A DNA stretch of 64,000 nucleotides. Origin: Cyclobacterium roseum (lineage in GTDB: Bacteria; Bacteroidota; Bacteroidia; Cytophagales; Cyclobacteriaceae). The stretch covers positions 1 to 64,000 of the forward strand of contig NZ_WNKF01000007.1 of assembly GCF_010119225.1 (NCBI RefSeq), read 5' to 3'. Under the pieces are notes generated by a model. The model did not search any database. It saw only the letters and a list, made by a program, of their open reading frames with translations, and was not told where the DNA came from. Shown here in pieces: positions 34,170 through 41,860 of the stretch (position 1 is its first letter; each line of letters begins with the position of its first letter). The position numbers and the translations under genes were made by a program.

Positions 34170-35140
34170 ATAAAGGCGGCTTTATCATATCCCTGGATTT
34201 CGAACTCCATTGGGGCCGGTTTGATAAAACGCCTTTGAAGGGTAACGAGGCTTATTACCACAAGGCGAGGGAGGTTGTTCCAAAATTGCTGGCGTTGTTT
34301 GCGGACTACAAGCTGGAAGTTACCTGGGCGACGGTGGGCATGTTGATGGCCGAGAACTTGGAGGAATGGGAATGGTTTAGTCCGGCGCTCAAGCCAGGGT
34401 TCAGCAGTCCGGAGTATTCGGCCTATGACTGGCTTAAGAATACCCGGGCAGACCACCACTGTCTGTTTGCTCCGGATCTGGTCCGGGAAATTATCCGGAC
34501 ACCCGGCCAAGAGCTGGGAAGTCATACCTTTGCCCATTACTATACCCGGGTACCCGGTCAACTGGCGGGGGAGTTTCGGGCTGATTTGCTTGCCGCCCGA
34601 CACATTGCAGAAGAAAAATTCGGTACTGCACTTCGTTCCCTGGTCTTTCCCCGCAACCAGTACCATACGGAAGCCTTGCAGATTGCCGGAGCACTTGACT
34701 TTTGTGCGGTACGAACCAATCCCGGCGATTGGTTTTGGCAAGATCCGGAAAAGGAAGGTTGGTTTAAAAATGGAATCCGGGCCGCAGATTCCCTTTGGCC
34801 TCTTGGCAGTCGGACCTCCTTTCAGCCAGCTAATCCGAGTCCCGGATTTCCCAGTTTGGTTCCGGCATCTCGCTTTTTCAGGCCCTATCAGCAGCGGCTC
34901 TCCTGGCTAAACCGACTGAAAATCAACCGGGTAAAAGCAGAAATGGAAACGGCTGCCCAGAAGGGAGAAGTGTACCATCTATGGTGGCACCCACACAACC
35001 ACGGCCAATATCCCGAGCAAAGCCTTCAGGAAGTAAAAATCATTCTGGATCATTTTTTAAGATGTCGGGAGTTGTATGGCATGCAGAGCTATTCCATTAG
35101 CGGTTATGCCGAAGATCAGCTTCCTCCTGGACGGGATTGA
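34166..35140 (+). CDS. Polysaccharide deacetylase family protein (NodB-like)
   Basis: A cytosolic-looking CE4-type protein without signal peptide: SLDFELHWG at 9-17 supplies the catalytic/metal Asp11, and SHTFAHYY at 119-126 supplies His120 and His124, the metal pair. LVFPRNQYHTEALQIAGALDF and the C-terminal WWHPHNHGQYP complete the family pattern. It probably removes an N-acetyl group or acts on a lipid-linked intermediate. It is the last gene of the glycan locus, overlapping the membrane protein by four bases. Confidence 0.83.
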   Translation: MNKGGFIISLDFELHWGRFDKTPLKGNEAYYHKAREVVPKLLALFADYKLEVTWATVGMLMAENLEEWEWFSPALKPGFSSPEYSAYDWLKNTRADHHCLFAPDLVREIIRTPGQELGSHTFAHYYTRVPGQLAGEFRADLLAARHIAEEKFGTALRSLVFPRNQYHTEALQIAGALDFCAVRTNPGDWFWQDPEKEGWFKNGIRAADSLWPLGSRTSFQPANPSPGFPSLVPASRFFRPYQQRLSWLNRLKINRVKAEMETAAQKGEVYHLWWHPHNHGQYPEQSLQEVKIILDHFLRCRELYGMQSYSISGYAEDQLPPGRD

Positions 35141-35230
35141 TCCCGGCCCCTTCCTTCTGTCCCTTAGATTCCTACCTTTCCCCGAATCCTTCCCGGGAAA
35201 TACCTTCCCCAAAAACGTACCGTAATTTCC

Positions 35231-35253
35231 AATAGCGGGCGAAACGCTATTTT
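35231..35253 (+). terminator. Hairpin after the glycan locus, possible terminator
   Basis: AATAGCG, a seven-base loop and CGCTATT (35231-35251) followed by two further T. The stem is sound but the T-tract is short. It lies about 90 bases after the last gene and is the best candidate for the 3' boundary of the locus. Confidence 0.4.
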
Positions 35254-35418
35254 CCATTCCCGTTTACGCATGCAGGCACGGGGTTGAAAGGCACTCCTTT
35301 GCCAGGCAGCGGCCAATCTACCGCAGGCTACCTAACTTTAGCTGCATAAAAAAACCTGAATAGTTGTCGGCTTGGTGTTTATGTGTTTATTTTGCCTTTG
35401 CTTAAATTAACTTCACCA
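35254..35418 (+). promoter_or_regulatory. Intergenic region with a weak promoter for the mgsA/pfkA cluster
   Basis: TTG at 35364-35366 and TATTTTG at 35388-35394 approximate the Bacteroidota promoter, but the -7 element is one base short of TAnnTTTG. Nothing else recognisable is seen between the hairpin and the ATG at 35419. Confidence 0.3.
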
Positions 35419-35709
35419 ATGAACCTGTCAGATTTTAAAAATAGCATCCAAATGGATACCCCTCCATCGGGTTTATCTGTATATTTGCAATCGCTGTGGT
35501 TGGATAAGAAGGGAGATTGGGACCGTGCCCACGGATTGATTGATTCCCTGGGGGGCGAAGATGCCGCCTCACTACATGCCTATTTGCATCGCAAGGAAGG
35601 AGACCTTTCCAATGCCGGTTATTGGTACCGTCGGGCGGGGAAAAATCCTGCTTCCAACAGCCTGGAGGAAGAATGGGAGCAATTGGCCCGTTATTTTTTA
35701 ACCCAATAA
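35419..35709 (+). CDS. Small conserved protein of unknown function, repeat-like helices
   Basis: The protein has 96 residues from the ATG at 35419; an upstream in-frame ATG at 35383 would add twelve residues outside the conserved region. It contains LWLDKKGDWDRAHGLID and LHAYLHRKEGDLSNAGYWYRRAGK, a pattern I recall in small proteins of several phyla with no known role. The two helical pairs look like a short TPR-like unit. A hairpin follows its stop at once. It precedes methylglyoxal synthase and phosphofructokinase, but no functional link is established. Confidence 0.75.
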   Translation: MNLSDFKNSIQMDTPPSGLSVYLQSLWLDKKGDWDRAHGLIDSLGGEDAASLHAYLHRKEGDLSNAGYWYRRAGKNPASNSLEEEWEQLARYFLTQ

Positions 35710-35710
35710 T

Positions 35711-35732
35711 AAAGGTAACCTATTTTACCTTT
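35711..35732 (+). terminator. Hairpin immediately after a stop codon
   Basis: AAAGGTAA, a six-base loop and TTACCTTT form a perfect stem directly after the TAA of the small upstream gene. No T-tract follows, so it is more likely an mRNA-stabilising or attenuating hairpin than a full terminator. Confidence 0.35.
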
Positions 35733-35822
35733 CGAACTGAAATTTTTGGTTCCCGCAAGGGGTCCAATTCCCGGGCGTTTTTGATTAACTAGATACATTA
35801 TTCGTTTCAACATAAAAGAGAC

Positions 35823-36182
35823 ATGAAGGTAGCATTGATAGCCCATGATGGGAAAAAAGCAGATATGGTTCATTTCCTTAGCGGGTCCCGAAAAGAACTA
35901 GAAGGTGTTATTCTGGTGGCTACGGGTACCACCGGAACTCATATCGAAAAAGCGGGGTTTGAGGTGGAGAAATTGTTATCCGGGCCATTGGGCGGGGATG
36001 CTCAAATTGGGGCCATGGTGGCGCAGAAGGAACTGGACATGGTGATCTTTTTCAGAGACCCGCTGGGCAAACATCCCCATGAACCGGATGTGCAAATGCT
36101 GATGCGGATCTGTGATGTGCATAATGTGCCTCTTGCCACCAATTTGGCAGCAGCCGAATTGATGTTCCAACATTTGAAATAA
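35823..36182 (+). CDS. mgsA: Methylglyoxal synthase
   Basis: Converts dihydroxyacetone phosphate to methylglyoxal and phosphate, bypassing lower glycolysis when phosphate is short. Recognised by VALIAHDGKK at 3-12, ATGTTGTHI at 33-41, and GPLGGDAQIGA at 54-64, whose Asp59 corresponds to the catalytic Asp of the E. coli enzyme; FFRDP and HxxEPD follow. At 119 residues it is shorter than the E. coli form (152) because it lacks terminal extensions, not the core. It is 22 bases from pfkA and probably cotranscribed. Confidence 0.95.
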   Translation: MKVALIAHDGKKADMVHFLSGSRKELEGVILVATGTTGTHIEKAGFEVEKLLSGPLGGDAQIGAMVAQKELDMVIFFRDPLGKHPHEPDVQMLMRICDVHNVPLATNLAAAELMFQHLK

Positions 36183-36204
36183 GAAAAACGACTCAAACAA
36201 CTAC

Positions 36205-37197
36205 ATGCTAGACCAACCTATATCCATTAAGAAAATTGGCGTACTTACTTCTGGCGGTGATGCGCCGGGAATGAATGCGGCCATTCGTGCCGTGGTCCGT
36301 GCCGGTTTTTATTATAAGCTGGAGGTTTTCGGAATATACCGGGGATACGAAGGAATGATCCATAACGATATCCGAAAGCTCGACAGCCATTCGATCGCCC
36401 ATGTACTGGAAAGGGGCGGAACCTTCCTGAAATCTGCCAGAAGTGAGGAGTTTAAAACTGCCGAAGGTAGGAAAAAGGCCTATGAAAATCTAAAAAGTCA
36501 TGGAATCGATGCCCTGGTGGTGATCGGGGGAGACGGTTCGCTGACCGGTGCACACCTGTTTTACAAAGAATTTGGCATACCGGCGGTAGGTTTGCCGGGA
36601 ACCATTGATAACGACCTCTTTGGTACGGACCTTACCATTGGGTTCGACACGGCCTGCAATACGGCCATTGAAGCCATCGATAAAATCCGTGATACGGCCA
36701 CTTCCCATGATCGACTGTTTTTTGTGGAAGTAATGGGTCGGGATGCAGGCTTTATTGCGATTAATGCGGGTATCGGAAGTGCTGCCGCTGCCATTCTGAT
36801 CCCGGAGAAAAAATTTCCGGTTGAAAAATTGATCGACCGCCTCAAATTCAGGGAAAAAGCTAAAAAAGAAAGTAATGTGGTGATCGTTGCCGAAGGTGGT
36901 AAAAGTGGCGGGGCCCAGGAAATATCGCTGAAAGTAAAAAAAATCCTTCCCAGTTACGATATCAAGGTGACCATATTGGGCCATTTGCAGCGGGGAGGAG
37001 CCCCCTCTTCCTTTGATCGCATCCTGGCCAGTAAATTGGGAGTATCGGCAGTGGAAGGCCTGCTCCATGGTAAGTACGATGTGATGGTAGGAATCATCAA
37101 TAACAAAATCGTGTTTACGCCCATCAAACGGGCCATCGTCGATGATAAAAAAGTAGACGAGGAGGATTTGCGGATTGCCGGGATCCTATCTACTTGA
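36205..37197 (+). CDS. pfkA: ATP-dependent 6-phosphofructokinase
   Basis: Phosphorylates fructose 6-phosphate to fructose 1,6-bisphosphate. Motifs: GVLTSGGDAPGMNAAIR at 12-28, GGDGSLTGA at 108-116 (Gly at the second position after the GGD, typical of ATP-using enzymes), and PGTIDND at 131-137 with catalytic Asp. At 330 residues it has the normal prokaryotic ATP-PFK length. It sits directly behind mgsA, so entry into lower glycolysis and the methylglyoxal bypass are encoded together. A good intrinsic terminator follows. Confidence 0.96.
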   Translation: MLDQPISIKKIGVLTSGGDAPGMNAAIRAVVRAGFYYKLEVFGIYRGYEGMIHNDIRKLDSHSIAHVLERGGTFLKSARSEEFKTAEGRKKAYENLKSHGIDALVVIGGDGSLTGAHLFYKEFGIPAVGLPGTIDNDLFGTDLTIGFDTACNTAIEAIDKIRDTATSHDRLFFVEVMGRDAGFIAINAGIGSAAAAILIPEKKFPVEKLIDRLKFREKAKKESNVVIVAEGGKSGGAQEISLKVKKILPSYDIKVTILGHLQRGGAPSSFDRILASKLGVSAVEGLLHGKYDVMVGIINNKIVFTPIKRAIVDDKKVDEEDLRIAGILST

Positions 37198-37234
37198 TCG
37201 GATAGTAATTGCCATTTTGATAAGTTAGCAAGCC

Positions 37235-37290
37235 CCAAAACCCCGGGTCGGATCTCTTCCTTCCCGGTCAACTTGGTTTTGGATTTTTTT
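37235..37290 (+). terminator. Intrinsic terminator after pfkA
   Basis: CCAAAACC (37235-37242) pairs with GGTTTTGG (37275-37282), with an inner CCGGG/CCCGG pairing, followed by ATTTTTTT. This is a clear end of the mgsA-pfkA transcript. Confidence 0.7.
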
Positions 37291-37359
37291 AGGGGGGATT
37301 CTCGTTAATTTCTCATTAATATTTTGCGTATATTCAAATAGGGGGTATTTTCATTGTCT

Positions 37360-37396
37360 TTTGCCTATAAAAAATTTCCATTTACTACTATTTTTG
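37360..37396 (+). promoter_or_regulatory. Candidate promoter for the enolase-superfamily gene
   Basis: TATTTTTG at 37389-37396 matches TAnnTTTG exactly; TTTG at 37360-37363 is the nearest -33 element but the spacing of 25 is long. The ATG lies 66 bases downstream. Confidence 0.4.
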
Positions 37397-37461
37397 GACA
37401 TATTGTAGTTTGATTGTCAATTATCTTTTTTCCAATACCTAAAACAAACCTATTTAATAAC

Positions 37462-38928
37462 ATGAAGAAAAACATTGAACGCCTTCAACAAAACTACCTG
37501 GACCAAGCGCGGGAAAAGGTCACCCATGCCAAAGCTCCGGCCTCTTTGGCGCAGGATTCCGAAAACGGGCGAAGGTCCTTTTTTAAAAAAGCAGCATTGG
37601 GAGGATTGAGCCTGGGGGGCATGATGATGCTTCCTACGGAGGACACCATAGCCCATACCACTTCTAAGGTCAATCGCCTTTCCAATCCCTCCGATTTGAA
37701 AATTACCGATATGCGCATTGCTCAATATGGTAATGTTCCGATATTGAAGATTTACACCAATCAAGGAATTCATGGGCTGGGAGATGTCCGGGATGGGGCA
37801 GACAAGCGCTATGCCCTGATGCTGAAAAGCAGAATTCTGGGTGAGAATCCCTGTAATGTGGAACGGATTTTTAAGCGGATTGAACAATTTGGATGGCATG
37901 GCCGGCAAGGCGGTGGTGTATCCGGGGTGGAAATGGCCCTTTGGGACCTGGCAGGTAAGGCCTATGGCGTACCGCTGTATCAGTTGATGGGAGGAAAATT
38001 CCGGGATAAAGTCCGGATCTATGTGGATACCCCCACCGTAAGCGATCCGGATGAATTTGCCAATAAAATGCAGGAACGGGTGGACATGGGCTTTACCATG
38101 CTGAAAATGGATATCGGCATTGGCTTGATCAAGGATGAAAAGGATACCCTGACCAATAAATCCCCCTGGGGACAGTTGCGGGGCTGGTCGGATCAGGATG
38201 TGATGAGTTATACCCAAACCCCCCATCAGTTTACCCATGTGCAGATTACCCAGAAAGGACTGGAAAGGATGGTAGAATATGCCGCAAAGGCAAGGGAAAA
38301 GGTAGGCTATGAAATCCCGCTGGCCATTGACCATTTTGGGCATATGGGGTACAATGAGATGATCAAACTGGCAGAGGCTTTTGAGCCCTATAACATCGCC
38401 TGGCTGGAAGACCTTATTCCCTGGCAAAATACCGAACAATGGAAAAGGATCACCGAAGCGATCACCACGCCTACCCTGACCGGAGAAGATACCTATCACA
38501 AAAAGAATTTCAAGGACCTGATTGAAACCCGGGCCGTGGACCTGGTTCACCCCGATCCTGGCAGCGCAGGAGGCTACCTGCAAACCAAAAAAATTGGAGA
38601 TTATGCGGAGGAATATGGAATCGGCATGGCCCTGCATCATGCTGCCTCTCCCATTACTTTTATGGGTACCATCCATGCGGCCGCCGCTACCTATAATTTC
38701 ATAGGCCTGGAGCACCATTCGGTGGATAATCCCTGGTGGGAAGATCTGGTAACCGGAATTGATAAACCCTTTGTAAAAGATGGGTATGTGGAAGTTCCGG
38801 AATCGCCCGGAATAGGGCTGGAACTGAATGAAGACGAGGTGAAGAAACGACTTCGGGAAGGAGAGCAGTTTTTTGCCCCTACCGATGACTGGAACGAAAT
38901 TCGATCCTGGGACCGAACCTGGAGTTGA
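37462..38928 (+). CDS. Tat-exported enolase-superfamily protein (mandelate racemase/muconate lactonizing type)
   Basis: The protein has 488 residues from the ATG at 37462, near a short AT-rich leader. Residues 37-58 form a twin-arginine signal (GRRSFFKKAALGG followed by a hydrophobic stretch), so the folded protein is probably exported. The barrel has the superfamily residues: KMD at 215-217, metal ligands Asp290 (AIDHFGH), Glu316 (WLEDL) and Glu342 (TGEDTY), and a His pair at 392-393. An acid-sugar dehydratase or epimerase role is likely, but I cannot assign the substrate. Enolase-superfamily enzymes are usually cytoplasmic, so the export signal is notable. A terminator follows. Confidence 0.85.
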   Translation: MKKNIERLQQNYLDQAREKVTHAKAPASLAQDSENGRRSFFKKAALGGLSLGGMMMLPTEDTIAHTTSKVNRLSNPSDLKITDMRIAQYGNVPILKIYTNQGIHGLGDVRDGADKRYALMLKSRILGENPCNVERIFKRIEQFGWHGRQGGGVSGVEMALWDLAGKAYGVPLYQLMGGKFRDKVRIYVDTPTVSDPDEFANKMQERVDMGFTMLKMDIGIGLIKDEKDTLTNKSPWGQLRGWSDQDVMSYTQTPHQFTHVQITQKGLERMVEYAAKAREKVGYEIPLAIDHFGHMGYNEMIKLAEAFEPYNIAWLEDLIPWQNTEQWKRITEAITTPTLTGEDTYHKKNFKDLIETRAVDLVHPDPGSAGGYLQTKKIGDYAEEYGIGMALHHAASPITFMGTIHAAAATYNFIGLEHHSVDNPWWEDLVTGIDKPFVKDGYVEVPESPGIGLELNEDEVKKRLREGEQFFAPTDDWNEIRSWDRTWS

Positions 38929-38934
38929 GTTCTC

Positions 38935-38970
38935 AAGAAACCCCTGGAAATTTATCCGGGGGTTTCTTTT
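38935..38970 (+). terminator. Intrinsic terminator after the enolase-superfamily gene
   Basis: GAAACCCC and GGGGTTTC (38937-38944 and 38959-38966) form an eight-base stem with a 14-base loop, followed by TTTT. Confidence 0.75.
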
Positions 38971-39017
38971 ACTTATTACCCGAATATTTTAACTTCGTTC
39001 AACCCCTTTAAATTACC

Positions 39018-39389
39018 ATGAGCAAATCTAAAGACATCTTTTCCATCCTTCTTCAACTGGCAGTTGCGGGATTGGTCATCATTTTTACTGGGTACCTGTT
39101 ACCGGGAATAGTGGTCACTGATTGGATCACCGGAGTCATTATTGCCGCATTGTTGGCATTGTTAAACCTTACCATCAAGCCTATTCTGATCTTTCTGACG
39201 ATTCCCATTACCATCCTGACATTAGGTTTGTTTTTGTTGGTGATCAATGCGCTTTTAGTAATGCTCGCCGCTGCGTTGATTCAGGGATTTACAGTGGATA
39301 ATTTTTGGTGGGCTCTTCTTTTTAGTTTGGTATTGTCTCTGGTCAATTCCATTTTGGGCATTTCGCTCGGAAATGGACTCAGAAAGTAG
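39018..39389 (+). CDS. Phage-holin-family (YvlD-like) small membrane protein
   Basis: A 123-residue protein with four predicted helices and the signature TIKPILIFLTIPITILTLGLFLLVINALLV spread over about 52-81. It belongs to the mycobacterial 4TM/YvlD group, found widely in bacteria and usually not connected with phages. No lysis gene is nearby. Function unknown, possibly envelope stress; the PspC protein elsewhere in the window is a separate gene. Confidence 0.85.
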   Translation: MSKSKDIFSILLQLAVAGLVIIFTGYLLPGIVVTDWITGVIIAALLALLNLTIKPILIFLTIPITILTLGLFLLVINALLVMLAAALIQGFTVDNFWWALLFSLVLSLVNSILGISLGNGLRK

Positions 39390-39420
39390 CGGCTGATCAA
39401 TTGCTTATTAACCGATTGGA

Positions 39421-39867
39421 TTAAGGTTGCTCCGGCAGCCGGAAGGGCACGGATCGGTCCTCTTTTCGGCGGTAATAGACCGGTTCCTGGTTTTCTTCGG
39501 TCAGGGCATGGGGAGCACGGTCACTTTTTGGCACATGGATAAGAAGCAGGTATTTCTCCTCTATAGTTTCAGAATCAGAAGCTAACGGCACTTCGTATAC
39601 CTCGAATGTGATCGGAAAGGAGGGCTGACAATACTTTTCCACGGCCTCAGTAGCCATAAACATTTCCTCTTCCGGGTCTATGCCCAATACCTGTTTTCGG
39701 TCTGAAACGCCTACCACTACCGTTCCTCCTTCCGTGTTGGCAAAAGACAAAAGTGTTTTAGCAATTTTTCGCTGGCTGCTCAGGCTTTGCTTATAATCCA
39801 GGTGCAAACCCTCCGGTGTAGTGAGTAAGTTTTTGATCCATTCACTATTCTTTTTGGGAGAAAACAT
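39421..39867 (-). CDS. AlbA_2-domain protein (Schlafen-type DNA-binding domain)
   Basis: A 148-residue protein made almost entirely of the AlbA_2 fold: EGLHLDYKQSLSSQRKIAKTL at about 19-39, SFANTEGGTVVVGVSDR at 41-57, and the C-terminal YYRRKEDRSVPF. The EGGTVVVGVSDR segment and the paired acidic/basic residues are typical. The long form found in many regulators carries additional ATPase or winged-helix regions, which are absent here. Possible nucleic-acid binding; nothing in the context points to a partner. Confidence 0.8.
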   Translation of the reverse strand: MFSPKKNSEWIKNLLTTPEGLHLDYKQSLSSQRKIAKTLLSFANTEGGTVVVGVSDRKQVLGIDPEEEMFMATEAVEKYCQPSFPITFEVYEVPLASDSETIEEKYLLLIHVPKSDRAPHALTEENQEPVYYRRKEDRSVPFRLPEQP

Positions 39868-39985
39868 TTTTTTAAAAGGTAAAAGATGGTAAATTATTGA
39901 AGAGTTAATATGAGCAATATTAATTTTTTATTTAATTGTAATCAAAACCAGCAATAATCATTTCACAAATCCAGCTTATAATCCA

Positions 39986-40543
39986 ATGAACTATCCAAAT
40001 GAAGGCTTTTTGCCTGAAACCATTGCAAAACTACGCAAAGAACTTGAAGCTGCCGGGAAGAATTATAAAATCGTGGCAGGGGAGGATAATTCCGATGAAT
40101 ATGTGAATTTTTATTTTGTCGGAAAATTTGAAGGTAAAGACGTCATCTATGATGCCGTCTTGTATACGCTTCGACTACATTACCAGAGTGAGATCTACGA
40201 ATTGGCAGAGCACGAGGCAGCTAAAAAATTCCCTGACTACCACGGCATCAGTTACGAAGAAGACGAAAACGGAAACCTCAAACCACTGAAGGCAGAAGAG
40301 GAAGAGGTGGGTTGGTTTATCACGGAACTTATCATGGACATGGAAGAGGAAGGAAGGGTGAAAGTGCAGGAGTTTGTAGATATTGATACGCATCACGACT
40401 ATGGTATTGGCCTGGATGCTGCTTTAAACATAGAAACCATAGACGAACAGGTGATCCGGAAGTTTGTTTCCGACTTTAATAATGATTCCCTGGTTTTGGA
40501 CGAAACCTTTTACGCATTCGAATCCGAAGAAGAGGATGGCTAA
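39986..40543 (+). CDS. Conserved acidic protein of unknown function
   Basis: A 185-residue soluble protein, strongly acidic (for example in the EEDENGNLKPLKAEEEE region and the C-terminal EEEDG). The DVIYDAVLYTLRLHY segment and HDYGIGLDAAL look conserved, but I do not recognise a family. It has no signal peptide or membrane segment. It starts at the ATG 39986, divergent from the AlbA_2 gene, and is followed by the deacetylase-like gene about 60 bases later. Confidence 0.75.
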   Translation: MNYPNEGFLPETIAKLRKELEAAGKNYKIVAGEDNSDEYVNFYFVGKFEGKDVIYDAVLYTLRLHYQSEIYELAEHEAAKKFPDYHGISYEEDENGNLKPLKAEEEEVGWFITELIMDMEEEGRVKVQEFVDIDTHHDYGIGLDAALNIETIDEQVIRKFVSDFNNDSLVLDETFYAFESEEEDG

Positions 40544-40601
40544 GTTCGGCCCTTTTTTCTGATAATTGCCAACAATTTTAGTTGCGATAAGTTTTGGAGG
40601 T

Positions 40602-41504
40602 ATGTTAAAAGTAGCCTGGTCCTCGCTTTATGCCCATCCATTACCCGAAGGGCACCGATTTCCCATGGAAAAATACGAGTTACTTCCCGAGCAGTTGCTT
40701 TACGAGGGCACCCTTTCGGAAGCTAATTTCTTTAAACCTCAAAAAGCGGATGAGTACTGGGTGAGGGCAGTGCATGACGAACAGTACCTGCAAAAATTAA
40801 AAAGGCAGCAATTGAGTCGTTCAGAAATCCGGCGCACGGGATTTCCGCTTAGCGAGGCCCTGGTGGAACGCGAACTGCATATCATGCAGGGATCGGTGAT
40901 GGCAGCTGATTTTGCGCTTCAATATGGCATTGCCATGAACACCGCCGGAGGTACCCATCATGCCTTTGCAGATAGAGGGGAAGGGTTCTGTTTGCTAAAC
41001 GATATCGCTATTACCGCCCAATACCTGGTGGAGGGCAGGGGATTAAAAAGCGTGCTGGTGGTCGATTTAGACGTACACCAGGGAAACGGTACCGCTGCTT
41101 TGTTTGCCAATAACTCCAAGGTATTTACGTTCAGTATGCATGGGGAGCATAATTACCCCATGCACAAGGAAAAATCAGATCTGGACATTCCCCTAAAAGA
41201 CCATACGGATGACAAGACTTACCTGGAAATATTGGGAAAGAATTTGCCGGAGTTAATGGACCGGGTTGCTCCCGAATTTCTGATTTATCAGTCCGGGGTG
41301 GATGTCCTGGCCTCGGATAAGTTGGGCAGGTTGGGTTTGTCTCTCGGCGGATGCAAGGAGCGGGACAGGATGGTCCTGGAATCGGCCAAAAAGAACTGCG
41401 TGCCAGTGATGTGTTGCATGGGAGGGGGCTATTCCAAAAAAATCAATGACATCATAGAGGCGCATGCCAATACCTATCGATTGGCACAGGAACTGTTTTT
41501 CTAA
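40602..41504 (+). CDS. Histone-deacetylase-family hydrolase (AcuC-like)
   Basis: A zinc-dependent deacetylase-type enzyme of 300 residues from the ATG at 40602, which follows GGAGG, a good Shine-Dalgarno match; the TTG at 40566 is less likely. Key residues: GGTHHAF at 116-122 with the His pair, DLDVHQGNGT at 155-164 with zinc ligands Asp157 and His159, QSGVDVLASDKLG near 236-248 with the second Asp, and the GGGY Tyr near the end. Substrate in bacteria is usually an acetylated small molecule or protein lysine. It is followed 17 bases later by a small membrane protein. Confidence 0.9.
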   Translation: MLKVAWSSLYAHPLPEGHRFPMEKYELLPEQLLYEGTLSEANFFKPQKADEYWVRAVHDEQYLQKLKRQQLSRSEIRRTGFPLSEALVERELHIMQGSVMAADFALQYGIAMNTAGGTHHAFADRGEGFCLLNDIAITAQYLVEGRGLKSVLVVDLDVHQGNGTAALFANNSKVFTFSMHGEHNYPMHKEKSDLDIPLKDHTDDKTYLEILGKNLPELMDRVAPEFLIYQSGVDVLASDKLGRLGLSLGGCKERDRMVLESAKKNCVPVMCCMGGGYSKKINDIIEAHANTYRLAQELFF

Positions 41505-41521
41505 ATATAAAAATAAGAGTG

Positions 41522-41761
41522 ATGCGCAGAGAAAAAGTAAGAAAATACTGGTTGATGCATGCCGTGGGCGGCTTGTTGTTGACCGGATTGGGGCTTAGCC
41601 TGTTTGGAGAAGCACTGATCAGGAAATGGGAGAACGCAGCTTTTTGGGACTGGGTAATATGGGGTACGTTGGCCCTGCTGGTGTTCAATGCGGGCATTTC
41701 GCTGGTGGGACAGGCGGTGATATACCGGGTGAAAATGGATAACCTTGCGGATCGCAACTAA
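41522..41761 (+). CDS. Small two-helix membrane protein
   Basis: About 79 residues with two predicted helices (about 12-30 and 39-60) and basic ends, unrecognised by family. The GTG at 41519 and the ATG at 41522 are both possible starts; I use the ATG. Overlap in spacing with the upstream deacetylase-like gene suggests one transcript. Confidence 0.65.
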   Translation: MRREKVRKYWLMHAVGGLLLTGLGLSLFGEALIRKWENAAFWDWVIWGTLALLVFNAGISLVGQAVIYRVKMDNLADRN

Positions 41762-41802
41762 TTATCTATCGCGGATATTTAACATTAATTAAGCGGGCAG
41801 AA

Positions 41803-41832
41803 TTTGTAAAAGGTTTAGAATCCTTATATTTG
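41803..41832 (+). promoter_or_regulatory. Bacteroidota-type promoter for the OmpH-like lipoprotein
   Basis: TTTG at 41803-41806, 18 bases, then TATATTTG at 41825-41832: both elements match the consensus at the right spacing. Transcription would begin near 41839, about 22 bases before the GTG start at 41861. Confidence 0.7.
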
Positions 41833-41860
41833 CCCCGAATACTATAAAAATCCGTAAGAA

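Noticed and set aside
37450-38718. Long minus-strand frame (422 residues) opposite the enolase-superfamily gene
   Set aside because: It is the complement of strongly conserved coding sequence and has no recognisable domain.
39018-39389. Phage origin for the holin-like gene
   Set aside because: No endolysin, integrase or other phage gene is near; YvlD-like proteins are ordinary chromosomal proteins.
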